DNA of 64,000 nucleotides from the NCBI GenBank assembly GCA_035610365.1, contig CM069432.1:178297027-178361026 (forward strand), in the 5' to 3' direction. The stretch's first letter is position 1, and each line of letters begins with the position of its first letter. The position numbers were made by a program, and so were the translations under genes. Shown one piece after another: positions 45,523-59,662 of this stretch. This stretch comes from Aquatica leii (taxonomy: Eukaryota > Arthropoda > Insecta > Coleoptera > Lampyridae). The notes under the pieces are model-generated. The model did not search any database and was not told the DNA's origin. It was given only the letters and a program-made list of their open reading frames with translations.

Positions 45523-46040
45523 TGCAGTAATGAATTTTTAAGATTTTCTTTAAACAGTAACCTGCATACTTAAAAATCATAAAATAGAAGTTGTTTAAAA
45601 TTCGTAAATCGTGGTACATCTGTTGTACATACTATTATACAGTATGATGTTACGTTAACATTGAATGTCACAAAATACTTACCACAAGAATGAATATATT
45701 TTAGCATTATTTTAGGCATTATTTATTATTAACACTAGGAAACTGTAATAAAAAATAAATAATAAAAAACGCAATCTTGCCCTCTAGTAAACAGTAATTG
45801 TACGAATTGTATACTATTCAGAAAAACACTATGACCATCTAGTTACATAAAGCTATACTATATAATTGTCAAGATAAAATCGCAAAGACGTGGCAAAAAC
45901 TAACTAAATCAAATTTAGGTTAGAAATTGATGCATTCTTCATTCCTGGAGTTATTTGAACGAAATGCGAAGTGAAACTTTAGATTTAACATTAGACTAAT
46001 ATGCTTTTGATCTTGAAACGTTTAAATTTTAAAAGAAAGA
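45523..46040. other. Gene-free interval
   Basis: AT-rich; no feature identified. Confidence 0.35.
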
Positions 46041-46735
46041 CTAAAAAAATTCGAAAGCTGATTAAGTTTTTTGAATGTGCATTAAAAATTTTTTATAGAA
46101 TTTCATTATTGAAATGGCACGTACAAAAAGAAGACAAAATAATTTTTGAGAATCAAAAATCTTCAATCCACTGTAGGTTTTTGAAAAAAATTAGCCTTAA
46201 TGTTAACAAACCTAAAGCGGATGGAGCAAGTAACACAAATGGGAACACTGCTCGCCGAGCTTTTGGCAATTTTACGGTTTTTGCTAAAGTTACTGATGAT
46301 GAAGAGCTTACGCATAATATGCACATAATTTTAATTGCACTGTCATGTCAAGATGAAATAAATTAAAAAAAAAATTGAAAAACATTGTTTTTTTACTGCA
46401 AGCATTTACCACCAAAATATTCTTAGTTTCTTATGCTATGTACCATTTACAAAGTTTTGGCACACAGTAGACAAATAATTGCAAACAGCATTCTTCCCTT
46501 AGGATATCTTAGCGAAGAAATATCAGAATCCAGAAATAAATTCTACAAATACGATAGAGAATTTCATTCAAAGACACTACACTTCCATTAGTTTCTAGCA
46601 TTAACCTAGAAAAAAGAACTGCAAAAAGATTAAATATTCCGAAAGAAGTATTAAGTTTACTTAAAGAACCAAATATTCCCATTACTGATTCATCTCCAGA
46701 AAATGAAGAAGACGAAGAAAAAAACAAGATGCGTT
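46041..46735 (+). pseudogene. Broken copy of a second unnamed conserved multicopy family
   Basis: 46050-46363 reads IKFFECALKIFYRISLLKWH, then NVNKPKADGASNTNGNTARR and FGNFTVFAKVTDDEELTHNM. The NTNDGNTARR-like turn is the hallmark I remember from uncharacterised proteins repeated in insects and Hydra. After a stop, 46465-46560 resumes with SILPLGYLSEEISESRNKFY and DREFHSK, matching the later ILPIGQLSEEA region of the same family, and fragments continue to about 46735. Stops and shifts make it non-functional. Multiplicity in genomes suggests that the family rides on a mobile element; the function is unknown to me. Confidence 0.5.
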
Positions 46736-46739
46736 TGAT

Positions 46740-47210
46740 TTTTATTATTTGGACAATTTAGAATGAGAAACTGAAATAAAAATACAAATTGATATATACA
46801 GTTACTTAAATTTTGTTATATTTTTTTCCTACCATAATTTAAAGATTTAATGAAGTGTAATGTTATTATCTAGTAATTTATTATTATGCAAACGGATAAA
46901 ACAATATATAAAATGTCTTATCAAAACATTTCAAATTAAATCATATACTATGTATTTTTCGCTGTATAATTGTTTAATTTTCTTGCCCATTTATATAAAA
47001 TAAAAAAATGTCGTCTTCTAAGCTTTATTTTTGACAATTTACGACAAAAACAAACTGTTGTAAAAATCTATATTAGTGTTTATTAATTAGGTTGTGAAAC
47101 AAATACATTTTTAAAACAAATTATTCTATCGAGTAAATAATATTAAGTTACTGGAAAGCTTTCAATGCAAACATTTTTGAAATTAGATAGTGTATGACAG
47201 TGGCGTGCAC
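46740..47210. other. Gene-free interval
   Basis: AT-rich, no feature. Confidence 0.35.
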
Positions 47211-47327
47211 AAATACTTTTTATAGGGGGTTTTATTACAAAATCTAAAAAAACTACTATACCTTATTCCAAAAAATCTTTACCGCATAGCGAGGTTGGAT
47301 ACTCCCCTTCCCTACGGTACGCTACTG
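47211..47327. mobile_element. Possible small hAT-like MITE
   Basis: CAGTGGCGTGCAC near 47209 and the inverted CAGTAGCGTACCG ending near 47327 agree at 10 of 13 positions, and the left side continues into a G-run, as in many hAT-type short elements. An 8-bp target duplication is only imperfectly visible. Confidence 0.35.
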
Positions 47328-50294
47328 GTTTATAATACCAAACATTTTATTTTGTAAATAGCACCTTTAATCTTAATCTAAATATAAAACAAATACAATG
47401 GTTTTTAAAATAAAACAAAAGGTAGCGTATTTTGACCAAGAAAACGAGTCGTAGAAACCGCTGTGCATCGATAAGTAGTAATGTTATCTATACTACATTT
47501 TTAAGTTAATGTTATAATTATGTTTTATGTTTATATACATTTTTTTTACTACTAGAATTATTAAAACTTTTTAAAATGTTTCTAAATCAAATTTAAAATT
47601 TAGGTTATTAATTTCAAATTAAAAATCACGTGAGTATTTTGTTTTCTGATAGTTCAATACAATTAATTTTGATGTAATTGTGGTTTACAACACAAAAGTA
47701 AATAGATAACTTAAGTTACTTGTTAAAATTGCTCAAAATATTTAAAAACATTATTACTTTAAGCATTGATTATATTTAAATTCAATTCAGTTAGAACATT
47801 TAATTAAGCGCGAACTTCGAATAACTTGCATTTTTAAAATCAAATTAATTTGTTTAGTTAACGATTTAAATTTTTAAAATAGCATTAATTAAAACCTCTT
47901 GCCCGTGGTTGACAATTTCAATCAACTAAGCTTGGATTAATTTCAAAATACTGACACATTATTGGTTGTTGGTTTTGCGCTAACCATGGTATAACAGAAT
48001 TTTAAAATCAATCCAAGTTTAGTTATACCGAAGTTTACACCTTGATTGTACAAGTAGACCTTAGTAACTTCTTAAAACGTAATTGAGAGATTTACATTTA
48101 CACATGTCTACACTATTTTTTTGATTACATGGGTTACTTACCGGTAAATTGTTTAATTAAAATTTTAAGTTTATTACTGTTTGTAATTGAAACAATACAA
48201 GCTGCACAACAAACCATAATGAAATTAAAAAGAGTATCATTACTTAAATATTAAAAAAATTCAAATTGATTTTTTTTATGTTCTAAACGCTTGAGTCATT
48301 TATAGTTCTCTTGGGTGGGGATATTTCTATTTTCTTGTTTTGGTTTGCTTACATATACATACAATGTTACATACTTCTTACTCTTTATTCAATAATTTTT
48401 GTTATTTTAAATTCATATTCTTACAAAAAAAACTTAAAACGATTGTGTACTAACAGCTAAAGTTTATTATCAAAATATTAAAATGCGTGTTGATCTAATT
48501 TATGTGATAATTTGATTTATTTTTATTTGGGATGTTATTGTTAGCATAAGCGATATGTAGATTTTTTAAATTATTTTAATAATTATTAATAAGATGTCTA
48601 ATTATAATTAATAAAATTCTTTTTAAACACTTAATAAACTAATTTTTTCAGATGCAATGTGACTGTTGCCTACAATATTTATTTAAAACGTTATACAGTA
48701 GGTATATGACTATCAGGTTTAAATTCTTAGAGAAATAAATTTAGTCTGTATAAGGAAGTTCTTGGCAACGTGAAAATAAAAACAGTCGGCAGTTAAAACT
48801 CAAAGAAGTAATTTGTTAGCGATTAACCCGATTTGGATCATGTATTATTTCGATTCCAAACATTGTTAGTAGTATAATAAAAATAATTTGCCTTTATAGA
48901 GCAAAATTGCTAAAACGTATTTTTTGTTGTAACACTTTTCAACTAAACTTTTTAGCTACAATAAGAGAAATAATTGACTTATAAAATCATTTAGATAGGT
49001 TTTAACCTTCTGGAACTGAAGTTGTCAGTAGACAAGGTTAAACAAAAAAGTTGAAGAACTACGTTTTATTGTCGGAATAATAATATTACGGCAAGTTATT
49101 AGATTTTCAATAATTTGATGTATGAGATAATAGTTTTGATAGAATATTGACGTTAGAAAATATAACATCGATTACATCAAAGTTCAAACTTGTCTAAATT
49201 TGTTAGGTTACTTATATGACAATTCAAGTTTTTACTTGAAAATAGGAACACGTAAGTATAACTTTACCTACAGGCTAAACAACAAACAAGTTTTTGTTTG
49301 GATTTGGGATACTGGTTAGTTTTCATTAACGATTATTATCAATGTCATGTTTTTGTCTATTATTATCTTTTAATATATGTTACAAATTTTATTTTAAAAG
49401 AACATGAATTTAATTACAGTTTTAAAATATTTTATCTTTTTCACAAACACAGGATAACCACTTTTAGTAGTATCTTTTATGTAAATTTTTATTTTCTGTT
49501 AAGTTTGTACAGGTTTGAATTAATGCGTTTACTGTTACCTAAATAACATGTAAAAAACATTAAAGCAAACGTTTCTTAAAATATTTAACAATATAAAAAC
49601 AAATATCTTTTTATGTGCTGATAATTTATATTTACATATACAGTTGTATATTTAATTAGCTTTATTTTAATAATTTTTACTTCAAAATAATTTAAATTAT
49701 AAAATAAAACAAATGAGACATTCAAAAAGTTGAAGAAATTATATTATATTATATTATATTATTATAAATAGTAAATTCATTAGATACGCATAAAAGTATA
49801 AGCGTAACGTAAAACCAAACAAAAATGCAGTTTTAAAAAAGTATGTTACGTAAACCTTTATTTTCGTTTACAGAATCCGTTAAAGGAGAGAAACCGCTTA
49901 CAAAAATTTGAATTGGATCTAACTAAAAAAAGGCAACTAACATTGCAGTTTACGCTGTCTAGTTTAAACTGATTTTCCCTAATTACTTACCTTGATAAAT
50001 AATGTCACCATAATAAAAATTAAATTAGTAAATCATACAAATACAGTGAGAATATATAAATTTGTTTCCTTAAACGTTTGTTTCACTTAGCGATAATTAT
50101 TTTGCAAAACTGTGTTTTTTTGTCGTTGTGTTAATGATAAGTACATTATTAGATATTGCTTGTTTCAGCATTATTGGTATCTACAAATTTAATCTTGATT
50201 TTAAAAATGTTTTGTAAATAATATTTAGTTGGTAATTTGTATTTTATCTAGTTAAATTGGTTCTAAAAAAGATTAAAATGTGCCTATTAGTATA
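47328..50294. other. Gene-free AT-rich interval
   Basis: No exon with family resemblance. 49862-49970 has an acceptor-like TTTACAG followed by a 32-codon open stretch (NPLKERNRLQKFELDLTKKR) with a stop; unassigned. A TTATA microsatellite of about five units lies at 49740-49763. Confidence 0.4.
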
Positions 50295-50565
50295 CAGTAG
50301 ACATCGCTTAGTAAATAATGAGTTACTAAATAAAAACGTTTACAAAGTAAAGATTCCGACAGTTCAGCAATAAGGCAATAGTAAACATAAATCGTTTAAA
50401 AATTATAGTTACACATAATATGGTAATGTAATATATAATTACAATTTTTAAATAGATAACTTTTTGGTTTTTAACAATACGCTTACTAAATAACTTTGGT
50501 TAAAAAGTAATATGTCATTAAATGATTCATTCATTTATTTACTAAATGATTTACACAGTATGTTT
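50295..50565. mobile_element. Tigger-like MITE, same family as 22.7 kb
   Basis: TA then CAGTAGACATCGCTTAGTAA at 50295; the right end, read inverted, gives GTGTAAATCATTTAGTAAAT. Internal blocks ACAAAGTAAAGATTC, GTAAACATAAATCGTTTA and TTTTTAACAATACGCTTA match the 22.7-kb copy. Confidence 0.6.
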
Positions 50566-53500
50566 TTAAATATGACATAAAGTCAATCATGTTATGTAGC
50601 CTGTAAAAAAATTAAATACAATAATAAATTAGAATGCATTTAAAACTGTGATTTGAAAAAAAAAATTATAAATTTTACTAACAAGCTAACTGCTATTCTA
50701 TTCGCACAATTTAGGTTTTCTTGTAGTAATAAAACAAGTTTTTTGTCCTGCTAATATCGCAAACGTCAATATTCGTTTGTTAGTGTAGTTACGTAATAAG
50801 CAAAAAAAGCTCTAAGGTGGCAAAATGGAAACTAGAAATCCACATAAAAGTAAGTGTTCAAAGTCAATTATTATTTTAGAACGACTATGCGACAGGTGGA
50901 AAAATTATTTAAACAATCTTGAAATTTAGTTAAAATTGAAAAAAACAAAGTTAAACTTAATGTTAAATTTGACACATTTAGTAATAAATGTAGTGCCAAC
51001 ATTATATTTCTGTTGACCTTTATTTCTTCATTCACATGCAACTCTCGGCCGTGCGGCCTCACGTCGCATTAACGTTCGTTATGCTATTCCTTACTTTCGA
51101 CTTTTGTTACGTAAACTACTATTAGTGACAACAAGTAAACACTTATAGGAAGCTTGATTCGAAAGCTTGGGTAACGAAACGATGAAACGCTCAGATGAAA
51201 CAAATCTGGAACTTGCGGTGGTGCCCAATTTCACTTCATTTTTTGTATTTTTCGGATACAATGTTTATTATTATTAAACAACATATTCTTTCTTTTAAAA
51301 CAAAACAGATCATGTTTTGTTTTAAAAATATAATAAGTCTTAATTTCACTCAGCAGAGCTGAAAAATAGTTATAGTAATTGCAAAATCAGATCCGCGGGA
51401 GCTTCCGCCTTGTACCCTGCAAAAATGGTACAATATAGATAATTATATCTAATAGTATAGCAGTGACAGAATTTTAATGTAATGTAAGACATTATCGTGT
51501 AACTTTGCACACTTGTATCTTCTAAACTATAAAAGGTAGTTGTACCCTTCCGCGGACTTTTTTATAGTAAATATTGTCTTCTATAAAAATGTATATGTCC
51601 AACTTTCCTCTACCTTGCAATGTTTTACGGTAATAGTATATTTGTTATTCTTATTTGGTTTAATTTATTAACCCTGATGCTGTAACAATCTTGTTATACT
51701 TAGCGACCAATCGCTATCAGATTTTAATGGTCGAAGATAACGATCGACATAACAATCACTGGTAAACTAGGTTTGCTGTATCGGTATTTTAATTATATCG
51801 ATATGTCGCCCACTATCTTGCAATCCTTGTTTTAGAAAAAAGTTCCGCCTTTAAAAAAACAAAGACTGCTATACGACCGCCGAACGTATAAGAGTGAGTA
51901 GGATATAGAGCACGCGTCGTGCCGTCGTAAAACATCTGGCCGGTAGATTTTGAAATAGAAAAAATTCAGACTAAAACTACTTGGTATGAAATAAAATTCA
52001 AATGTTTGCTACGACCTCCATTAAGTGACGCACATCATCCCTCGATAGCCCCAATTCTTTATTGAGTAATGGCTTTAATTAATGCGTGAAAGTATAAGCA
52101 TCCTGTATTAATTCGAAATAATACTGAGTTGCAAAACACACCGTTACATAACTTACATCTTTTTATACATTTTGTTAACGTAGTTACTTCAAACGGATCG
52201 TTGTTTTCGCGTAAAATGCTCCTTTGTCTGTATAAAAGAAAACGTTTCTAACTTTACTTTCTAAAATACACGGTAAAACTGAAAAGACTTTTTTTATTGC
52301 ATTTTCCAGTTCCTCGTATAATCCAACGCGCAAAACATCTCCAAAATGCATTTTTTCATACAAAAAAAGCTCTCAAGCCTATACATCACAATCGTTTTGT
52401 TTATAACGGCTACCAAAACGCCGCCGTTATATCATGATCGTTATGGTTCAAAATAACAAGAGTCGATATGAGTGGATTTTACAAAAATAACAATTCGGCT
52501 AGATAACGACATCGCCAATCATAAGGAGAGTGATATAGCATCAGGCTGATTGTCTGAGAACATAATTCAACCCATGTGAATTTTGGGGAAACGTTCCGAT
52601 AGTGTGAAAACTATTAAACGCAGCAGAAGTAAACACATGTGCAAAAATTTACCATAGTTTGCAGGTGTCCTTCTAGTACGTTAATGTGTTCCCCCGCTGT
52701 CGGAATAAACCTAAGAGAAGTAAGCAAATCATCTTAATACAAAAATTGTAGCGGTTTCGATGCAGGATGGTTTACAAGAAAAACAACTTTAGATATTACC
52801 ACACTGACAAAGTACCCTTACCCGCAAAAAAAACCGCGGTGGTCACCAAAATCAACTAGACCGAAACACACATGTTTGACTAAACCGATAACTTATGTTC
52901 AAACTTTAAAATGCATAAACGAAGTAGTAATTTAGTAAATCTGATTTATAAAGTTTTATAATAAAAACTATCAGTAATTACTAGTTTGAGTCATAAAAGA
53001 TTTTACTGTAAAGTTATCAGCATAGAACAAAAGCACGTAAAATAAAATTTGAGTAAATTTTGAATGTTGAAATTGTATCAACAGTCAGGCAATTGTAAAG
53101 ATTATTACTATTATTAGCGTTATAAATCTGTTAAGATTAGTAAAAAGAATCATGTTAAAATAAAGTTCATCTCTTTAATGCTGTTTTATAATCAGCAGCG
53201 CATTTGTTTAATGTTAATAGGAAAAAAAAAGTAGCATAGGGAAATTTTTATTCCATTTGTAGCATGCAGCACCGCCCAATAACAAAACGTAGTAACATCT
53301 TAAAGGCAGATAGGGGCACAACTGCGTTTATAACAGATTGAGTAAAAAAAGGTAAAGCCAATTGGCAGATATGGTACTGAGAGCGTTCATGAATTGCCCA
53401 ATTAGAAAAACAAATTTTAGAATATAAAGACAAAATTGCGTACAAAGACGGAGAAGAGTTTTAAACGAAGGTTTTAAAAACCCTGACGCGGTGCAACAAC

Positions 53501-53815
53501 GAAAAAAGTTTTTTTTTTGAAAGGTCAGAAATTAGTTAAATTTATTTGGATATGCGTTTGTAAGTTTTTTATTTGATTATTGTACAACAGATACGATGAA
53601 TTGAGACACTATCTAACGCGAGAAAATTGAGAAGAACTATTCAAATTTAATTCTATTGTTTAACAAGGCTTTTTGTTGCTTTTTTTGTTGTAAACGGAGA
53701 GAGCAAATTCAATATTTTCTTTTCTTTGTCTTTGGCAATTCACAAGTCCCTTATAAGTTTTACTTTTTTTGCGCCAAAAGATCACGCTAAGAACTCTTAA
53801 AGAATGTAATAAAAA
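50566..53815. other. Gene-free interval with GC-richer patches
   Basis: 51385-51570 (two TTGTACCC words near CCGCGG) and 51840-51960 stand out as GC-richer and may be transposon scraps. No coding sequence recognised. Confidence 0.35.
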
Positions 53816-55085
53816 TGCATGTCGATTATTTCACGTCGCGAAATGTTTTTATTGCAAAGCACATCTATTGCACAGACTCTCCAAGAAATTTTAGAGAAAC
53901 TAACTACAATGGATGAGCGTATATTAAGATTAAAATATAGCACTAAAGGAACCATTCCTGAGAAACTCAATGTCTAATTTTAGAATTATAGAATGGAATG
54001 GGCTGTTGCAACATCAACAAGAATTGCAAACAGTCCTCGACATAGAAAACATCGATATATCTCTCATTTCTGAAACATATTTTACCAAAGAATTTTTTAT
54101 TAGATTTAAGAAATATAAAATTAATTATACTTTACACCCTGCAAATGCAACCAAAGGATATAATGCAGTTATAATAAAGGAATCAATTAAGCATTATCAA
54201 GAAATACAATATAAAGCAAAGAAATTCCAAGCAACTGCTGTTAATGTTAAAACTAGGACATATGAGTTTGTAGTTGCAGTAGTATATTGTCCTCCAAAGC
54301 ATGCACTAAAAAAAGATCAGTATCTCGATTTTTTGAATAGCCATGGTCAAAGATTCATTATAGGAGACGACTATAATGCTAAAAACAACTATTGGAGATC
54401 CAGGTTAACAAATACGAAAGGAAAAGAACTCCTGGAAGCAGTTAAAATGCGAAGTCACTGGGAAGCTGACATACTGGCTTACAGATCTACAGAAAATCCC
54501 AGACTTTATTGAACTCTTTCAAATATCTATTAATAAAATAAACGACTGGATTAAACGCTGGCAAATTAAATTATATAAAACTAAATCGGTTTATGTCAAT
54601 TTTACAAATAAACATGATTAACATATCCTTATTAGCATAAATGGTACACAAATATAATATGCTAACACAGCCAAATACTTACGTATTACGTTGAACGCTA
54701 GAAAAGCCCACGTCAAAAGAAAAAGACGTAGTGAACTTGGACTCAAGTACAGCAAAATGTTTTGGCTCTTGGCTAGACATTCCACTTTGTCAATTTTTAA
54801 CAAAATACTATTGTACAAACAGATCTTTACTCCTATATGGATATATGGCATACAACTATGGGGTTGTGCCAGAAAAATCAATATTGACACCATTTCAGAA
54901 TAAAGTACTAAGAAACATTGTTAATGCTACTGCTGATAGTGTACACATGCAATAAGTGTAAATAAGCAATTAGGGTCTTGGAACTGCTAATGAGTAAATT
55001 CCTAGTTTTAAGTTGTAGTAGTAATTTAAGTCTGAACAAACTTACTTATTGATTAACTTGTGATCAGATTGTATTAAAATAAATA
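53816..55085 (+). pseudogene. Jockey-type LINE with large internal deletion
   Basis: 53818-53970 reads like the end of an ORF1 (TLQEILEKLTTMDERILRLK). The ORF2 endonuclease starts at 53970 (180 codons: ISLISETYFT, VVYCPPKHA, FIIGDDYNAKNNYWRSRLTN). After GKELLEAVK the sequence jumps to EADILAYRSTENP, the remnant of the RT motif following the catalytic YADD-type box. It goes on in other frames through INKINDWIKRWQIKL, then KYSKMFWLLARHSTLSI, then LLYKQIFTPIWIYGIQLWGC and QNKVLRNIVNA. The fingers and most of the palm of the RT are therefore missing. The tail (about 54955-55085) ends near an AATAAA. The copy is dead. These elements copy themselves by target-primed reverse transcription. Confidence 0.82.
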
Positions 55086-57690
55086 GGTTTAGGAGTATTT
55101 AATTAAAAAAATTAAACATTTATAAAGTAAATACTGAACTTAAAATGAGTTTATACCTGTTGCCACAGATAATTTTGCTACCCATTTATTTAGAGGTTGT
55201 TCTATACAATTTCGACAACAGGTGCAGTAAGTATGGCAAACATTCCTGTGTATTTTGTTTGGCAAAAACAAACGCACTAAAACATCTTATTTAAAAACTT
55301 ATATACAGGAAAAAAACAATGTCAAATTTTGGGGGCAGTTTAACAGCATTCTGAATTAGTCAATTGCTTACAGAAAACACAAATATTGCTGAATAGCTAT
55401 GATAATAATTGTTTTAAAAAATAAAGAATACGGAAAACGACAAAAATTATAAATGACACTCAATGTAAACAAAACTTCCAAATTATCTTTGAGAATGTTA
55501 CTAAATAGTAACACTACCAACCTAAAACAATGTTGATTTAAGCGTCACAAGTCACGTGATAAACGAGTATTAATAAGGTTCCTAAATTTGAAAGAAACAA
55601 AACTAATAAATGTAATCATTAAAATAGAAACCAAATCAATTAAAATTTAATTAACCAAAATCTGAAATTTTATAGTCTTACAAAAAGGTAATTAATAGCA
55701 ATACAAACTAAAATTAAGCAATGAAGTGGTGATTTTACAATATCGCTACAGGACTACAAAGACAAATATTGCGACTTAATATAAATGTTTATAAACATGT
55801 TCTTACAAACCACATTTTTGAAAAGTTAGTTAATATTGAAACGCATAGAAACTTCAAGATCATTTAAGATGATTCGAGATAATTACCGGTATGTTTTTTA
55901 AGCAGATGAAGCAGAGTCTATATAGAAAAAAAAATACAAAAACAAGTAAAAATAAATATCGGTGTAAATAAACATAAAGTACAACTAATCACAGACAGTG
56001 TTTGTAAATATCAAGTGACAGTAACATATAGATTACTTGTGAGTCTTTTTTTTAAATACCGTTACATTTTATTAGTGTTAATCGAATTAAAAACTAACGT
56101 TCCTAATTTTCCACTCAAACTTATACTTTACTAATCTTATGCTAACCTTAAAAAACGGATTTCATAAATAAATGGAAAGCAATTAGTGACTACTACTAAG
56201 TAAGTAAGAAATGAGTATGCCTTTAGTCAAGTTTGGACTATTCTAAACATTTACCAACGCTTAATAATTTGACACATTTGGTTTTGTCACTTGTGTTTTT
56301 GGTTTAGTCTTTTACGCGTATTTTTAATTAAACTGTATTTTTATATCTATCCTTAGTAATTTTGTGACAGAATAGTTGTAGGAGGTAGTCAACACTTTAT
56401 TTCGCCTTTTTTAATTGTTATCATTAGTAATTTGGTGGAAAATTAGTTGTAAAGAGTAGTTATAATTTTATTTGGTTTTTATTATTATTATTATTTATTA
56501 GTAGAGTGTAAGTAATGTATAGTGTAGCGTGTTGCTTCTATTTTCTCGTGTATATAAATAATCTCTGTTGTTATGATTGCTTAATTGGCATAAAATTATG
56601 AATCACGACTTTGAAGTTTCTTGACGAAGATCCATATTTAATGGTACATAAGTAAGTAATAATAAAAAAAGTATAAAACGTTTATACCTAATATATCGTG
56701 TTGTAGAATGATTTTGAGGGATAATCAAAATCCAGTAAAAAGGTATTCGAATACTGAGCTACTACAGAGTGTACGTTTTTCAAAAAATACCATCAATTAA
56801 ATCCTTTTACCCACGGTATATTCTTGAGGTCACAATCAAAATAACTGCAGAGTTCCGTTACTACCAGTTTTAAAGCTGTATTTAGCACTGCGATTTTTTG
56901 CAACTAGGAGTTATCAGCTATGTTAAAAAAGTTTAGAAAATGCTGTTATATTTTTGGATTTGTCATCAGCTTCTCGTGTAATACACGATGTCAGTGAAGA
57001 ACTATCGAGACATCTAAGACACGATAGATTATAGTTGAATACTTGTTTAATCATCGATTACATTGCAATTAATGTTGCTTGGAATGTTTAATATTGCAAG
57101 AGATGTATTTGTCGTTGATAGTAAAGGTAAATCATAAATTGGCAAGTAACGTGTATGCCACGTGTATCATGCACTCAAAATGACAGTGTATTTATAAAAA
57201 AAACTGTTACCGTTTACCTTACGTTAAGAAGTAACTTGTATGTGATACATGCAACGTGTATCTATATATTTGTTACATCTGACGTGTATCTATGGTTTAT
57301 ATGAAACGTGTTTTTTAAGCTATATGTATTGTGTATGTCAAGTTTACAATGCACGCAAAATCAAATTTTTATCGGGCGGACATTTTATCGTGAAATAGTA
57401 GTTGCAGTAAATGTGCTATCCACTATAAAACATCAGATAAAGCAAACCGTAAATATACGTTTATTTAACCAAAAAATGCTCATTGGGATTTATTGTAAAG
57501 TTACATTTTTAGCATATTTTAGATTGAAATAAAAACATAATAAAACTGGTAAAATAATAGATAAAACTGATTTATAAAATTGCATAAATATAGGTAAAAA
57601 AACATAAAAATCAAAATAATGTTACAAAAAAGAACTAAATAAAGGTACATAATTTTTATTTCCTTTAAACATGTTTGTAGTTAGTACTAC
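55086..57690. other. Gene-free interval
   Basis: AT-rich. 57150-57320 repeats ACGTGTATC-type words about five times, including one CACGTG. Nothing else recognised. Confidence 0.4.
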
Positions 57691-57693
57691 CTT

Positions 57694-58185
57694 TTACTTC
57701 CCAGCTGACATCAGCAATAAATTCTCATCCAGCACATACTCTTGAGGATTGTCTTTTGACAAACTCTTAATTGTGGTAGTGTCAGTATCAATCAAATCCT
57801 TCATTTCTATGCCTACCAAATTAAGGACATCATCGACAACGGTATCTTCAACATCTACAAGTGGTGTAATAGACCACCACCTGTAGTCATCCTTTTTCAT
57901 TTGCCAATTCTTTTTCTCTACAGTTCTTCATATTCTCCCAACATTTGCATAGCTGATTTGTTGTTCCCAAAAATAATACAATTGTAATTAAATTATAAAA
58001 TAATTAAAGAGAAAAATAACTACTCACAGTACAATGCTCGCCTATTGAATTAAATTTCTGTATAATCGTTACCCACACTTTGTTCTTTCAGATGCAGCGT
58101 CACTTTTTTTACACTCTACACTGTGAATGTACCGAGTGACAATTTCTTTTAAAAAAGTCTTTTTACTTTCGGTCATAAATGACTT
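57694..58185 (-). pseudogene. Myb/SANT-like (zeste/MSANTD-type) gene, broken
   Basis: Minus strand from ATG at about 58176: ESKKTFLKEIVTRYIHSVEC and KKSDAAS, then after a frameshift KVWVTIIQKFNSIGEHCT with a GTGAGT donor. Beyond a ~90-bp gap comes WENMKNCREKELANEK, another shift, and an acidic tail, PLVDVEDTVVDDVLNLVG through LLLMSAGK, with stop at 57696-57694. This is the pattern of the trihelix-like Myb/SANT DNA-binding domain common in insects (zeste-like or MSANTD proteins, often transposon-derived). At least two frame breaks argue that it is not functional. Confidence 0.6.
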
Positions 58186-58211
58186 ACTACCACTAATTTT
58201 AAATAAAAACA

Positions 58212-58292
58212 CCAATGATAATAATGATAACAACAATAATCAATAATAACACTAACAACAACAACAATGATAACCATAATAATAACAACACA
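58212..58292. repeat. Imperfect AAY trinucleotide microsatellite
   Basis: Runs of AAT, AAC and ATG triplets over about 80 bp, interrupted. Confidence 0.7.
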
Positions 58293-59662
58293 AAAACAAA
58301 TATTAAATATACAAGAACCAAATACCACGCGCAAAAGAAAACACAAAAACGCAAGTGACCGGAGTGACGTTATAATTGTTTGCGATGAAATTGGTTTGAA
58401 AAGTATTTCCAGTTCTTAAACTTTTAAATTTTTTAACAACATTTTTCTTACGAACCGTTCCTTCAAAAACATTTTCACAAATTAACTACTCAAATCTAAC
58501 TCAAATTAGTCACTTATTAACTTTCGTCTTTGAATAATAAAAGTGACAATGAGTAAGTTCTGCACTAACTAAAGTGCGATATTGGTTACTAACCGGTTGA
58601 GTGTGAGTTGGAAATTAGGAATGTGTATGAATTCGGCCGTAATAAAGTTTAATAAAAATAAGTTTATAATAATCCTATCAATAATCGTGTAAATAATTAT
58701 TACAAATAAATTAGTTTTAAAATTCGTTACAGTTTAACTAGTTTTGTCAACTGAAATATAATTAATATATATGTTTTTTTACAATGATACGAATATTGAA
58801 ACAATCATTCGCAAATTAGGTTTGCGTAGAGCTGTTAATTTATAAATTAATTAAAACACGGAATTTTAGTTAAAGCTGCACATAGCAAAATTGAAAGTTT
58901 TAAATTGAATCATGAAGCAAGAGTATATATTAGTTACGTGTGTAATATCTTAATATACGTACATGTATGTTTTCAGATGTTGATAAAAGATAAATACAGT
59001 GTAAACATTTTTGTAAATGATATTTGACTATACTTTGAATTACAAAAGTAACTCTTACAGATCTTTTTATTAAGTTTCATACGTCTTTAAATATTGGCTA
59101 ACAAGAAAACTGGATCGTCATGCCGAAGGCTACAACCTTCTTTTTTTAAGTACACATAACGGATCATAGTCTCTCTACTTTTAACTGAAAATTATTATCG
59201 TTTTCGCCAATTAATAATTGTCAAGAAGTTTACTTTAAAAAACCGCCATATAACGTATTAATTGACCATTACTTTACTTTAGAATTACAATTTTATAATT
59301 GCGTTACAGACATAATTTAATGAATTAATTGAACCGTCTTACAGTAAAATTTTCAGACAGTGTGAAAGAAAACATAAATTGCACATCATGTTATCATTTA
59401 ACATAAAAACAGATACAGCGTTTGATTTATATTTTACTGCAAATAGCATAAATTTTAAGTTACGTAGCAAGTACAAATTTAATTATCTTTTATATAACGA
59501 TAAAATAAAATAATTCATATGATCGATCTAACACAAATATTTGCTGAAAATAATCTTTCCATCTGTTTATTTTGTGTGTTTCTTTTTTTATATATTTCTA
59601 TTTGTACTCGTTACTTGTTTAAGTTTGTATGGTAATTTCATCTTTGTGATAAGTTTTTTATA
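58293..59662. other. Gene-free interval
   Basis: AT-rich; no feature recognised. Confidence 0.35.

Noticed and set aside
58212-58292. Possible poly-Asn coding run
   Set aside because: It is a trinucleotide microsatellite broken by stops in all frames.
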